Part shown: piece by piece, positions 22,613-35,400 of the stretch
How the letters are laid out: every line of letters begins with the position of its first letter
Position numbering within the stretch: the first letter of the stretch is position 1
Origin: Odiellus spinosus
Taxonomy: Eukaryota; Arthropoda; Arachnida; Opiliones; Phalangiidae
NCBI GenBank assembly: GCA_963920705.1
Contig: OY987233.1
Coordinates: 4,268,001 to 4,332,000, forward strand
DNA: 64,000 nt
Reading direction: 5' to 3'
Made by a program: the position numbers and the translations under genes
Notes under the pieces: generated by a model
What the model was told of the DNA's origin: nothing
The model's database searches: none
The model's input: only the letters and a program-made list of their open reading frames with translations

Positions 22613-23211
22613 GGAATAATTCGGATTACGAAGTTTATTACTTTATTAGGAGACGATATGAACTTCTGTTACTATGAAACTTTCTAGAGCAAACAATATA
22701 TCAAAAACAATTCAATATATACCGTATGGAGACTAGTATTATACATAAATTATGGTCCAACACCTACCAAATAATACATTTCTTAGACTCTTCTTGGAAA
22801 CTAGGGTACATTTTTCCGAATTTGAAAAAACTAAAAGAAAAAAATAAAAACTTACTTGCAATAAAACATTTTTTTCTTTTGTCTCATCTATATCTCCGGT
22901 ATCTCATAACCCATCCTTCGAAATGCAACACAAAGGAAGAAAAAAAAAAAAAAAAAAAAAAAAAAAACCAGAAAAAAAAACACAAAAAAAGGCTTAAGAA
23001 GAAAAGTTCCTACTCCTGTTGTTTCATTTCTATATTTTTCTTTTTTATATATAAACAAGTTATATATTTTCTTTGACGAGCACCCCATTATAAAAAGAGA
23101 GCGGAACTAAAGGCGTAATGAAGCTCCCAATACTTACTAAAATTTATAATTTGATATCTACGTCTGTCCGTACGGAACGCTAAAAGTACAACCAAAGTTA
23201 GATGCATTAGG
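22613..23211. other. Gene-less stretch with a long poly-A run
   Basis: A run of about 30 A lies at 22,938-22,967 followed by more A-rich sequence. Open frames here on both strands are products of the A/T runs. The A tract could be the tail of a retroposed sequence, but no body was recognised upstream. Confidence 0.4.
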
Positions 23212-23270
23212 TTAAAAGGAGAATGCAACCTAACAACAACTGATATTTTTTATCGATTCCTTATCCCGTA
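23212..23270. mobile_element. MITE family A, copy 4 (left tip)
   Basis: TTAAAAGGAGAATGCAACCT to TATCGATTCCTTATC matches the left tip of family A; the remainder is absent. Confidence 0.75.
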
Positions 23271-23570
23271 TATATTTTAATGTCATATCTAGTAGCCTTA
23301 ACGGCTCTATTTCTTCAAACTCCTTGGTGTATTATTTATAAAAGGTAAAAGAAAACTAAAATTATATTTTTAGGGAAGATATAAAATGGTTATAAGACTG
23401 ATACATTGCATCATAAAGGATAATGTTATTTGGTATATTTATAAACTCCATGCTATTCTGAATATAGGTCAGAACAATGGCGCGTAACGGATTTAGGTTA
23501 CAACGTAGTCGCGTTCTCATTAGTGACTTTAAAACCGTTTGGAAACGGCCAAGTGAGAAGTGTTCACACC
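23271..23570. other. Gene-less stretch before the satellite block
   Basis: AT-rich; nothing supported. Confidence 0.35.
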
Positions 23571-23896
23571 CCTTGTAAAAAAATCGAAATAACTAATTTA
23601 ATTTTTACAAAAGAAAATCGAAATTATTAATCTAATTTTGCAAGGGGTACCCCTTGTAAAAAAAAAATAAATAAATAAATAAATACACCCCCTGTAAAAT
23701 AAATAATAAAAAATGTTACAAGGGGTACCCCATGTAAAAAAAATCGAAATAACTAATTTAATTTTTACAAGGGGTACCCCTTGTAAAAAAATGAATACCC
23801 CCCTGTAAAATAAGTAATCAAACATTTTAGAAGGGGTACGTACCCCTTGTAAAAAAAAATAAATACACCCCCTGTAAAATAAATAATCAAAAAATT
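23571..23896 (-). repeat. Left outer box region of the mirror block
   Basis: Alternates the palindrome box (clean example ACAAGGGGTACCCCTTGT at 23,767-23,784) with AAATACACCCCCTGTAAAAT units and AATCGAAATAACTAATTTAA spacers. The same spacers, reversed (TTAAATTAGTTATTTCGATT), occur at 38,010-38,480 on the right side. Confidence 0.8.
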
Positions 23897-25018
23897 TACA
23901 AATCTCAAAAATCTCAATTTTCCAAATCTCAAAAATCTCAATTTTCCAAATCTCAAAAATCTCAATTTTCCAAATCTCAAAAATCTGAATTTTCCAAATC
24001 TCAAAAATCTCAATTTTCCAAATCTCAAAAATCTCAATTTTCCAAATCTCAAAAATCTCAATTTTTAAAATCTCAAAATCTCAATTTTCCAAATCTCAAA
24101 AATCTCAATTTTCCAAATCTCAAAAATCTCAATTTTCCAAATCTCAAAAACCTCAATTTTCCAAATCTCAAAAACCTCAATTTTCCAAATCTCAAAAACC
24201 TCAATTTTCCAAATCTCAAAAACCTCAATTTTCCAAATCTCAAAAACCTCCATTTTCCAAATCTCAAAAACCTCCATTTTCCAAATCTCAAAAACCTCAA
24301 TTTTCCAAATCTCAAAAACCTCAATTTTCCAAATCTCAAAAACCTCAATTTTCCAAATCTCAAAAACCTCAATTTTCCAAATCTCAAAAACCTCAATTTT
24401 CCAAATCTCAAAAACCTCAATTTTCCAAATCTCAAAAACCTCAATTTTCCAAATCTCAAAAACCTCAATTTTCCAAATCTCAAAAACCTCAATTTTCCAA
24501 ATCTCAAAAACCTCAATTTTCCAAATCTCAAAAACCTCAATTTTCCAAATCTCAAAAACCTCAATTTTCCAAATCTCAAAAACCTCAATTTTCCAAATCT
24601 CAAAAACCTCAATTTTCCAAATCTCAAAAACCTCAATTTTCCAAATCTCAAAAACCTCAATTTTCCAAATCTCAAAAATCTCTTTTTTCCAAATCTCAAA
24701 AACCTCAATTTTCCAAATCTCAAAAACCTCCATTTTCCAAATCTCAAAAATCTCAATTTTCCAAATCTCAAAAATCTCAATTTTCCAAATCTCAAAAATC
24801 TCAATTTTCCAAATCTCAAAAATCTCAATTTTCCAAATCTCAAAAATCTCAATTTTCCAAATCTCAAAAATCTCAATTTTCCAAATCTCAAAAATCTCCA
24901 TTTTCCAAATCTCAAAAATCTCCATTTTCCAAATCTCAAAAATCTCCATTTTTCCAAATCTCAAAAATCTCCATTTTTCCAAATCTCAAAAATCTCCATT
25001 TTTCCAAATCTCAAAAAT
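23897..25018 (-). repeat. 24-bp array, left arm (about 46 units)
   Basis: The unit is CCAAATCTCAAAAATCTCAA plus TTTT. Variants are grouped: AAATCTC units at the left, a run of about 24 AAACCTC units at 24,140-24,730, AAATCTC again, then CTCCATTTT units at the right. Because 24 is a multiple of three, frames of about 300 codons stay open on the minus strand. These are by-products of the repeat, not genes. Confidence 0.9.
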
Positions 25019-25135
25019 CTCCATTTTCCAAATCTCCATTTTCCAAATCTCCATTTTCCAAATCTCCATTTTCCAAATCTCCATTTTCCAAATCTCCATT
25101 TTCCAAATCTCCAATTTCCAAATCGCCATTTTCCA
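25019..25135 (-). repeat. 15-bp derivative of the 24-bp unit
   Basis: At the inner end the unit shortens to AAATCTCCATTTTCC (15 bp), repeated about eight times. This looks like a deletion derivative of the 24-bp unit that was then amplified. No counterpart was seen at the matching place of the right arm. Confidence 0.8.
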
Positions 25136-28100
25136 AGGGGGTATTTATTATTTTTTTTTAAAGGGGGTGTATTTATTATTTTTTTTTGCAGGGGGTGTAT
25201 TTATTATTTTTTTTTTTGCAGGGGGTGTATTTATTATTTTTTTTTTTTTGCAGGGGGTGTATTTATTATTTTTTTTTTTGCAGGGGGTGTATTTATTATT
25301 TTTTTTTTGCAGGGGGTGTATTTATTATTTTTTTTTTACAGGGGATGTATTTATTATTTTTTTTTTACAGGGGGTATGTTTACTATTTTTTTTACAAGAG
25401 GTACCCCTTGTAAAAAAAATCAATTATTTTTTTACAAGGGTGTATTTATTATTTATTTTTTTACAGGGGGTGTATTTATTATTTATTTTTTTTACAGGGG
25501 GGGTATTTATTATTTTTTTTACAGGGGGTGTATTTATTATTATTTTTTTACAGGGGGTGTATTTATTATTATTTTTTTTACAGGGGGTGTATTTATTATT
25601 ATTTTTTTTACAGGGGGTGTATTTATTATTATTTTTTTACAGGGGGTGTATTATTATTTTTTACAGGGGGTGTATTTATTATTTTTTTTACAGGGGGTGT
25701 ATTTATTATTATTTTTTTTACAGGGGGTGTATTTATTATTTTTTTACAGGGGGTGTATTTATTATTATTTTTTTACAGGGGGTGTATTTATTATTATTTT
25801 TTTACAGGGGGTGTATTTATTATTTTTTTTACAGGGGGTGTATTTATTAAAAATCAATTATTATATTTTTTACAAGGGGTACCTATTGTAAAAAAAATCA
25901 ATTATTATTTTTTACAAGGGGTACCCCTTGAAAAAAAATCAATTGTTTTACAGGGGGTGTATTTATTATTTTTTTTTTTTTGGGGTGTATTTATTATTAT
26001 TTTTTTTTACAGGGGGTGTATTTATTATTTTTTTTTTTCAGGGGGTGTATTTATTATTTATTTTTTTTACATGGGGTGTATTTATTATTTTTTTTTTACA
26101 GGGGGTATATATATATTTTTTTTACAGGGGGTATGTTTATTATTTTTTTTTACAGGTGGTGTATTTATTATTTATTATTTTTTTACGAGGGGTACCCCTT
26201 GTAAAAAAAAAATCAATTACTATTTTTTTTTACAAGAGGTACCCCTTGTAAAAAAAATCAATTATTTTTTATAAGGGTGTATTTATTTATTTTTTTTACA
26301 GGGGGTGTATTTATTATTTATTTTTTTTACAGGGGGTGTATTTATTATTATTTTTTTACAGGGGGTGTATTTATTATTTATTTTTTTACAGGGGGTGTAT
26401 TTATTATTTATTTTTTTACAGGGGGTGTATTTATTATTTTTTTTACAGGTGGTGTATTTATTATTATTTTTTTTTTACAGGGGGTGTATTTATTAAAAAT
26501 AATTATTATTTTTTACAAGGGGTACCCCTTGTAAACAAAATCAATTATTTACAGGGGGTGTATTTATTATTTGTTTTACTGGGGGTGTATTTATTATTTT
26601 TTTTTACAGGGGGTGTATTTATTATTTATTTTTTTACAAGGGGTGTATTTATTATTTATTTTTTTACGAAGGGTACCCTTGTAAAAAAAATCAATTATTT
26701 TTTTACAAGGGGTACCCTTGTAAAAAAAATCAATTTTTTTTTTACAAAAGGTATCCCTTGTAAAAAAAATCAATTATTTTTTTACAAAAGGTATCCCTTG
26801 TAAAAAAAAAATCAATTATTATTTTTTTACAAGAGGTATCCCTTGTAAAAAAAATCAATTATTATTTTTTACAAAGCTTACCCCTTGTAAAAAAAATCAA
26901 TTATTATTTTTTTACAATTGGTGTATTTATTATTCATTTTTTTTTACAGAGGGTGTATTTATTATTTTTTTTTTTACAGGGGGTGTATTTATTATTCATT
27001 TTTTTACAGAGGGTGTATTTATTATTTATTTTTTTACAGGGGGTGTATTTATTATTATTTTTTTTTTTAGTAGGGTACCCCTTGTAAAAAAAATCAATTA
27101 TTATTTTTTTACAAGTGGTACCCCTTGTAAAAAAAATCAATTATTTTAAGTGGATGTATTTATTATTTTTTTTACATTGGGTGTATTTATTATTTTTTTT
27201 ACAGGGGATGTATTTATTATTTTTTTTTTTTTTTTTTTACAAGGGGTGTATTTATTGTTTTTTTTTACAGGGGGTGTATATATTTATTTTTTTACAGGGG
27301 GTGTATTTTTTATTTATTTTTTTTACAGGGGGTGTATTTATTTATTTTTTTACAGGGGGTGTATTTATTATTTATTTTTTTACAGGGGGTGTATTTATTA
27401 TTTATTTTTTTACAGGGGGTGTATTTATTATTTATTTTTTTACAGGGGGTGTATTATTTATTTTTTTACAGGGGGTGTATTATTTATTTTTTTTACAGGG
27501 GGTGTATTATTTATTTTTTTACAGGGGGTGTATTATTTATTTTTTTACAGGGGGTGTATTATTTATTTTTTTTACAGGGGGTGTATTTATTATTTATTTT
27601 TTTTACAGGGGGTGTATTTGTTTATTTTTTTTTTACAGGGGGTGTATTTATTATTTATTTTTTTCTGGGGGTGTATTTATAATTTTTTTACAGGGGGTGT
27701 ATTTATTATTTTTTTTACAGGGGATGTATTTATTATTTTTTTTTTTTTTTTACAAGGGGTGTATTTATTGTTTTTTTTTTTACAGGGGGTGTATATATTT
27801 ATTTTTTTACAGGGGGTGTATTTTTTATTTATTTTTTTTACAGGGGGTGTATTTATTTATTTTTTTACAGGGGGTGTATTTATTATTTATTTTTTTACAG
27901 GGGGTGTATTATTTATTTTTTTACAGGGGGTGTATTATTTATTTTTTTTACAGGGGGTGTATTATTTATTTTTTTACAGGTGGTGTATTATTTATTTTTT
28001 TACAGGGGGTGTATTATTTTTTTTTTTACAGGGGGTGTATTTATTATTTATTTTTTTTACAGGGGGTGTATTTATTTATTTTTTTTTACAGGGGGTGTAT

Positions 28101-28876
28101 TTATTATTTATTTTTTTCTGGGGGTGTATTTATAATTTTTTTACAGGGGGTGTATTTATAATTTTTTTACAGGGGGTGTATTTATTATTTACTTTTTTTA
28201 CAGGGGGTGTATATATTTATTTTTTTTTAACAGGGGTGTATTTATTAATTATTTTTATACAGGGAGTGTATTTATTATTTATTTTTTTCACAGGGGTGTA
28301 TTATTTTTTTTTTTACAGGGGGTGTATTTAGTATTAATATTTTTTACAGGGGGTGTATTTATTATTATTTTTTTTTTACAGGGGTGTATTTATTATTTAT
28401 TTTTTTACAGGTTGTATTTATTATTTTTTTTACAGGGGGTGTATTTATTATTTTTTTACAGGGGGTGTATTTATTTATTTATTTTTTTTACAGAGTGTAT
28501 TTATTTTTTTTACAGGGGGTATATTTATTATTTTTTTTTTTACAGGGGGTGTATTTATTATTTATTTTTTTTAACAGGGGGTGTATTTATTATATATTTT
28601 TTTACAGGGGGTGTATTTATTATTAATTTTTTTTACAGGGGGTGCATTTATTAAAAATCAATCATTATTTTTTTACAAAAAAATCAATTATTTTTTTACA
28701 ATAGGTACCTCTTGTAAAAAAAATCAATTATTTTTTTACAAAAAAATCAATTATTTTTTTACAATAGGTACCTCTTGTAAAAAAAATCAATTATTTTTTT
28801 GTAAAAAAAAACAATTATTATTTTTTACAAGGGGTACCCCTTGTAAAAAAAAACAATTATTTACAGTGGGTGTATT

Positions 28877-28915
<39 letters not shown>

Positions 28916-31900
28916 GGGGGGTGTATTTATTATTTATTTGTTCTACAGGGGGTGTATTTATTATTTATTTTTTTTACAGGGGGTGTATTTATTATTTATT
29001 TTTTTACAGGGGGTGTATTTACTATTTATTTTTTTACAGGGGGTGTATTTATTTTTTTTACAGGGGGTGTATTTACTATTTTATTTTTACAGGGGGTGTA
29101 TTTATTATTCATTATTTTTACAGGGGTGTATTTATTATTTTTTTTACAGGGGGTGTATTTATTAATTTTTTTACAGGGAGTGTATTTATTATTTATTTTT
29201 TTACAGGGGGTGTATTATAATTATTATTTTTTTTTACAGAGGGTGTATATTTATTAAAAATCAATTATTAACTTTTTACAAGGGGTACCCCTTGTAAAAA
29301 AAATCAATTATTATTTTTTTACAAGGGGTACCCCATGTAAAAAAATTAAAAATTAATTCAGGGGTTGAATTTATTATTTTTTTTTTTTTTCAGGGGGTGT
29401 ATTATTTTTTTTTTTTTTACAGGGTGTGTATTTATTATTTATTTTTTTACAGGGGGTGTATTTATTAATTTTTTTACAGGGGGTGTATTTATTAATTATT
29501 TTTTTACAGGGGGTGTATTTATTAATTATTTTTTTACAGGGGGTGTATTTATTATTTATTTTTTTACAGGGGGTGTATTTATTATTTATTTTTTTACAGG
29601 GGGTGTATTTATTTTTTTTACAGGGGGTGTATTTACTATTTTATTTTTACAGGGGGTGTATTTATTATTCATTATTTTTACAGGGGTGTATTTATTATTT
29701 TTTTTACAGGGGGTGTATTTATTAATTTTTTTACAGGGAGTGTATTTATTATTTATTTTTTTACAGGGGGTGTATTATAATTATTATTTTTTTTTACAGA
29801 GGGTGTATATTTATTAAAAATCAATTATTAACTTTTTACAAGGGGTACCCCTTGTAAAAAAAATCAATTATTATTTTTTTACAAGGGGTACCCCATGTAA
29901 AAAAATTAAAAATTAATTCAGGGGTTGAATTTATTATTTTTTTTTTTTTTCAGGGGGTGTATTATTTTTTTTTTTTTTACAGGGTGTGTATTTATTATTT
30001 ATTTTTTTACAGGGGGTGTATTTATTAATTTTTTTACAGGGGGTGTATTTATTAATTATTTTTTTACAGGGGGTGTATTTATTAATTATTTTTTTACAGG
30101 GGGTGTATTTATTATTTATTTTTTTACAGGGGGTGTATTTATTATTTATTTTTTTACAGGGGGTGTATTTATTATTTATTTTTTTACAGGGGGTGTATTT
30201 ATTATTTATTTTTTTTACAGAGGGTGTATTTATTAAAAATCAATTATTATTTTTTTACAAGGTGTACCCGTTGTAAAAAAAATCAATTATTATTTTTTAC
30301 AAGGGGTACCCCTTGTAAAAAAAAATAATTATTTACAGGGGGGTGTATTTATTATTTTTTTTACAGGGGGTGTATTTACTATTTTATTATTACAGGGGGT
30401 GTATTTATTATTTATTTTTTTTACAGGGGTGTATTTATTATTTTTTTTTACAGGGGGTGTATTTATTATTTATTTTTTTACAGGGGGTGTATTATAATTA
30501 TTAATTTTTTTACAGGGGGTGTATTTATTAAAAATCAATTACTAACTTTTTTTATTTATTAATATTTATTGTAAAAAAAATGAAAATTATTTCAGGGGTT
30601 GAATTTATAATTTTTTTACAGGGGGTGTATTATTATTTTTTTTTTTTACAGGGGGTGTATTTATTATTTATTTTTTTACAGGGGGGGGGGGGTATTTATT
30701 ATTATTTTTTTACAGGGGGGGTATTTATTATTATTTTTTTTACAGGGGGTGTATTTATTATTTATTTTTTTACAGGGGGTGTATTTATTATTTATTTTTT
30801 TACAGGGGGGGGGTATTTATTATTATTTTTTTTACAGGGGGTGTATTTATTATTATTTTTTTACAGGGGGTGTATTATTATTTTTTACAGGGGGTGTATT
30901 TATTATTTTTTTTACAGGGGGTGTATTTATTATTATTTTTTTTACAGGGGGTGTATATATTATTTTTTTCCAGGGGTGTATTTATTATTATTTTTTTACA
31001 GGGGGTGTATTTATTATTTTTTTACAGGGGGTGTATTTATTATTATTTTTTTTACAGGGGGTGTATTTATTAAAAATCGATTATTATATTTTTTACAAGG
31101 GGTACCTATTGTAAAAAAAATCAATTATTATTTTTTACAAGGGGTACCTATTGTAAAAAAAATCAATTATTATTTTTTACAAGGGGTACCCCTTGAAAAA
31201 AATCAATTGTTTTACAGGGGGTGTATTTATTATTTTTTTTTACAGGGGGTGTATTTATTATTATTTTTTTTTTTACAGGGGGTGTATTTATTATTTTTTT
31301 TTTCAGGGGGTGTATTTATTATTTATTTTTTTTACATGGGGTGTATTTATTATTTTTTTTTTACAGGGGGTATATATATATATTTTTTTTACAGAGGGTA
31401 TGTTTATTATTTTTTTTTTACAGGGGGTGTATTTATTATTTATTATTTTTTTTACAGAGGGTATGTTTATTATTTTTTTTTTACAGGGGGTGTATTTATT
31501 ATTTATTATTTTTTTACGAGGGGTACCACTTGTAAAAAAAAATCAATTACTATTTTTTTTTACAAGAGGTACCCCTTGTAAAAAAAATCAATTATTTTTT
31601 ACAAGGGTGTATTTATTTATTTTTTTTACAGGGGGTGTATTTATTATTTATTTTTTTTACAGGGGGTGTATTTATTATAATTTTTTTTACAGGGTGTGTA
31701 TTTATTATTATTTTTTTTACAGGGGGTGTATTTATTATTATTTTTTTACAGGGGGTGTATTTATTATTTATTTTTTTACAGGGGGTGTATTTATTATTAA
31801 TTTTTTTTACAGGGGCTGTATTTATTATTATTTTTTTACAGGGGGTGTATTTATTATTATTTTTTTTACAGGGGGTGTATTTATTAAAAATCAATTATTA

Positions 31901-32066
31901 TATTTTTTACAAGGGGTACCTATTGTAAAAAAAAATCAATTATTATTTTTTTTACAGGGGGTGTATTTATTATTATTTTTTTTACAGGGGGTGTATTTAT
32001 TATTATTTTTTTACAGGGGGTGTATGTATTATTTATTTTTTTACAGGGGGTGTATTTATTATTATA
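25136..32066 (+). repeat. 30-bp-type satellite, left arm (plus orientation)
   Basis: Units follow ACAGGGGGTGTATTTATTAT and a T-rich tail, 26-32 bp long, broken at intervals by clusters of palindrome boxes with AAAAATCAATTATTATTTTT spacers. Segments are duplicated at a higher level: about 560 bp (the AATTAATTCAGGGGTTGAAT mark at 29,351 and 29,911), 516 bp (ACAGGGGATG at 27,201 and 27,717) and a larger pair with an offset near 5.2 kb (CCTATTGTAAAA near 25,880 and 31,100). The long open frames here, rich in F, I, L, Y and G, come from the repeat and are not genes. Confidence 0.9.
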
Positions 32067-32069
32067 AAT

Positions 32070-32195
32070 GCGTGTTGTCATTTTTCGTCTCAGGGTGGAT
32101 ATTGATAATTGAAATCCGCAACCGGGAATGACAGGTAGAGTCAAGGAGTTCCAAATAATTTGGAATTTCTTGACTATAATAAAAAACCATTGATA
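32070..32195 (+). mobile_element. First copy of the 126-bp SINE body
   Basis: Starts GCGTGTTGTCATTTTTCGTC and ends AAAAAACCATTGATA. It appears identical, at the same 126-bp length, to 32,365-32,490. It has no tRNA head of its own and begins right where the plus-oriented satellite stops. Confidence 0.8.
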
Positions 32196-32294
32196 CTCCA
32201 ATGCCATCCGTCAATTACGGAGGGATCACCGATTACTCTTAATCAAAGTCAGGAGCTGTATAGCTTCGATTGTGGGCTACTGTGAGGTTGTATA
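32196..32294. other. Unique spacer between SINE parts
   Basis: About 100 bp (CTCCAATGCCATCCGTCAAT to GTGAGGTTGTATA) seen only here. It may be the true 3' end of the first SINE copy or a host fragment carried along. Confidence 0.4.
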
Positions 32295-32366
32295 GCCTCG
32301 GTAGCTCAGTTGGTTGGAGCATGGGACGGTTACCCAGAGGTCGGTGGTTCGAATCCACCCTGAGGC
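32295..32366 (+). tRNA. tRNA-like SINE head (probably not a working tRNA)
   Basis: 72 nt fold as a cloverleaf: acceptor GCCTCGG pairs with CTGAGGC (one G-T), D stem GCTC with GAGC, and T arm GGTGG-TTCGAAT-CCACC pairs perfectly. Pol III boxes are intact (A box TAGCTCAGTTGG, B box GGTTCGAATCC). The anticodon arm is poor: only TGGG/CCCA pairs and the loop ACGGTTA lacks the usual T at position 33, so no anticodon can be assigned safely. The sequence runs straight into the repeated 126-bp body. A tRNA-derived SINE head is the best reading. Confidence 0.6.
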
Positions 32367-32490
32367 GTGTTGTCATTTTTCGTCTCAGGGTGGATATTGA
32401 TAATTGAAATCCGCAACCGGGAATGACAGGTAGAGTCAAGGAGTTCCAAATAATTTGGAATTTCTTGACTATAATAAAAAACCATTGATA
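32295..32490 (+). mobile_element. tRNA-derived SINE at the centre of the mirror block
   Basis: The tRNA-like head (32,295-32,366) is followed without a gap by a 126-bp body (32,365-32,490) ending AAAAAACCATTGATA. The body is also present alone at 32,070-32,195. The satellite left of 32,066 is on the plus orientation and right of 32,491 on the minus orientation, so the SINE pair sits exactly on the switch. Reverse-strand peptides such as GGFEPPTSG come from reading the tRNA head backwards and are not a gene. Confidence 0.75.
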
Positions 32491-35400
32491 ATAAATACAC
32501 CCCCTGTAAAAAAAATAAATAATAAATACACCCCCTGTAAAAAGATAATAAATACCCCCCTGTAAAAAAATAATAAATACACAACCTGTAAAAAAATAAA
32601 TAATAAATACACCCCCTGTAAAAAAATAAATAATAAGTACACCCCCTGTAAAAAATATTAATAATAAATACACCCCCTGAAAAATTAAATAATAAATACA
32701 ACCCCCTGTATAAAAAAATTATAAATACACCCCCTGTAAAAAAAAATAAATAATATATACACCCCCTGTAAAAAAAATAATAAGTACACCCCCTGTAAAA
32801 AAATAAAAAATACACCCCCTGTAAAAAAAATAATAAATGCACCCCCTGTAAAAAAATAAATAATAAATACACCCCCTGTAAAAAAAATAATTAATACACC
32901 CCCTGTAAAAAAAAATAAATAATAATTACACTCCCTGTATAAAAAATAATTAATAAATACACCCCCTGTAAAAAAATAAATAATAAATACACCCCCTGTA
33001 AATAAATAAATAATAAATACACCCCCTGTTAAAAAAATAATAAATACACCCCCTGTAAAAAATTAATAAATACACCCCCTGTAAAAAAATAAATAATAAA
33101 TACACCCCCTGTAAAAAAAAATTAATAAATACACCCCCTGTAAAAAAAAAATAATAAATACACCCCCTGTAAAAAAAAAAATAATAAATACACCCCCTGT
33201 AAAATAAATAAATAATAAATACACCCCCTGTAAAAAAAAATAAATAATAAATACACCCCCTGTAAAAAAATTAAATAATAAATACACCCCCTGTAAAAAA
33301 AAAATAGTAAATACACCCCCTGTAAAAAAATAATAAATGCTCCCCTGTAAATAATTGATTTTTTTTTATAGGAGGTACCCCTTGTAAAAAATAATAATAT
33401 ATTTTTTTATAGGAGGTACCCCTTGTAAAAAATAATAATAGATTTTTTTTACAAGGGGTAACTCTTGTAAAAAAATAATAATTGATTTTTTTACAAGGGG
33501 TACCTCTTGTAAAAAAATAATATATGATTTTTTTTACAAGGGGTACCTCTTGTAAAAAAATAACAATTGTTTTTTTTTACAAGGGGTACCCCTTGTAAAA
33601 AATAATAATTGATTTTTTTACAAGGGGTACACCTTGTAAAAAAATAATTGATTTTTAATAAATACACCCCCTGTAAAAAATAATAATAAATACACCCCTG
33701 TAAAAAAAAAAATAAATACACCCCCTGTAAAAAAAAATAATAAATACACCCCCTGTAAAAAAAAATAAATAATAAATACACCCCCTGTAAAAAAAATAAA
33801 TACACCCTCTGTAGAAAAATAAATAATAAATACACCCCCTGTAAAAAAATAAATAAATACACCCACTGTTAAAAAATAAATAATAAATACACCCCCTGTA
33901 AAAAAAATAATTACACCCCCTGTAAAAAAATAAATAATAAGTACACCCCCTGTAAAAAATATTAATAATAAATACACCCCCTGAAAAATTAAATAATAAA
34001 TACAACCCCCTGTATAAAAAAATTATAAATACACCCCCTGTAAAAAAAATAAATAATAAATACACCCCCTGTAAAAAAAATAATAAGTACACCCCCTGTA
34101 AAAAAATAACAAATACACCCCCTGTAAAAAAAATAATAAATGCACCCCCTGTAAAAAAATAAATAATAAAACCCCCTGTAAAAAAAATAATTAATACACC
34201 CCCTGTAAAAAAAATAAATAATAATTACACTCCCTGTATAAAAAATAATTAATAAATACACCCCCTGTAAAAAAATAAATAATAAATACACCCCCTGTAA
34301 ATAAATAAATAATAAATACACCCCCTGTAAAAAAATAATAAATACACCCCCTGTAAAAAAATAATAAATACACCCCCTGTAAAAAAATAAATAATAAATA
34401 CACCCTTGAAAAAAAATTAATAAATACACCCCCTGTAAAAAAAAAATAATAAATACACCCCCTGTAAAAAAAAAAATAATAAATACACCCCCTGTAAAAT
34501 AAATAAATAATAAATACACCCCCTGTAAAAAAAATAAATAATAAATACACCCCCTGTAAAAAAATTAAATAATAAATACACCCCCTGTAAAAAAAAAATA
34601 GTAAATACACCCCCTGTAAAAAAATAATAAATGCTCCCCTGTAAATAATTGATTTTTTTTATAGGAGGTACCCCTTGTAAAAAATAATAATATATTTTTT
34701 TATAGGAGGTACCCCTTGTAAAAAATAATAATAGATTTATTTTACAAGGGGTAACTCTTGTAAAAAAATAATAATTGATTTTTTTACAAGGGGTACCTCT
34801 TGTAAAAAAATAATATATGATTTTTTTTACAAGGGGTACCTCTTGTAAAAAAATAACAATTGTTTTTTTTTACAAGGGGTACCCCTTGTAAAAAATAATA
34901 ATTGATTTTTTTACAAGGGGTACACCTTGTAAAAAAATAATAATTGATTTTTAATAAATACACCCCCTGTAAAAAATAATAATAAATACACCCCTGTAAA
35001 AAAAAAAAATAAATACACCCCCTGTAAAAAAAATAATAAATACACCCCCTGTAAAAAAAAAAATAATAAATACACCCCCTGTAAAATAAATAAATAATAA
35101 ATACACCCCCTGTAAAAAAAATAAATAATAAATACACCCCCTGTAAAAAAATTAAATAATAAATACACCCCCTGTAAAAAAAAAATAGTAAATACACCCC
35201 CTGTAAAAAAATAATAAATGCTCCCCTGTAAATAATTGATTTTTTTTATAGGAGGTACCCCTTGTAAAAAATAATAATATATTTTTTTATAGGAGGTACC
35301 CCTTGTAAAAAATAATAATAGATTTTTTTTACAAGGGGTAACTCTTGTAAAAAAATAATAATTGATTTTTTTACAAGGGGTACCTCTTGTAAAAAAATAA

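Noticed and set aside
22888-23088. Frames through the poly-A/T run
   Set aside because: Homopolymer translation only.
24065-24982. 300-codon EIWKIEVF-repeat frames
   Set aside because: By-product of the 24-bp array; two shifted frames are equally open.
27115-28331. Overlapping frames of about 350-390 codons rich in FLQGVYLLF
   Set aside because: Translation of the T-rich 30-bp-type satellite in alternative frames; no conserved start, no domain.
32295-32366. Functional tRNA gene
   Set aside because: The anticodon arm is weak and position 33 is not T; fused to a SINE body. Kept only as tRNA-like head.
32330-32872. Reverse-strand peptide containing GGFEPPTSG
   Set aside because: A familiar artefact of reading a tRNA-like sequence backwards, followed by satellite.
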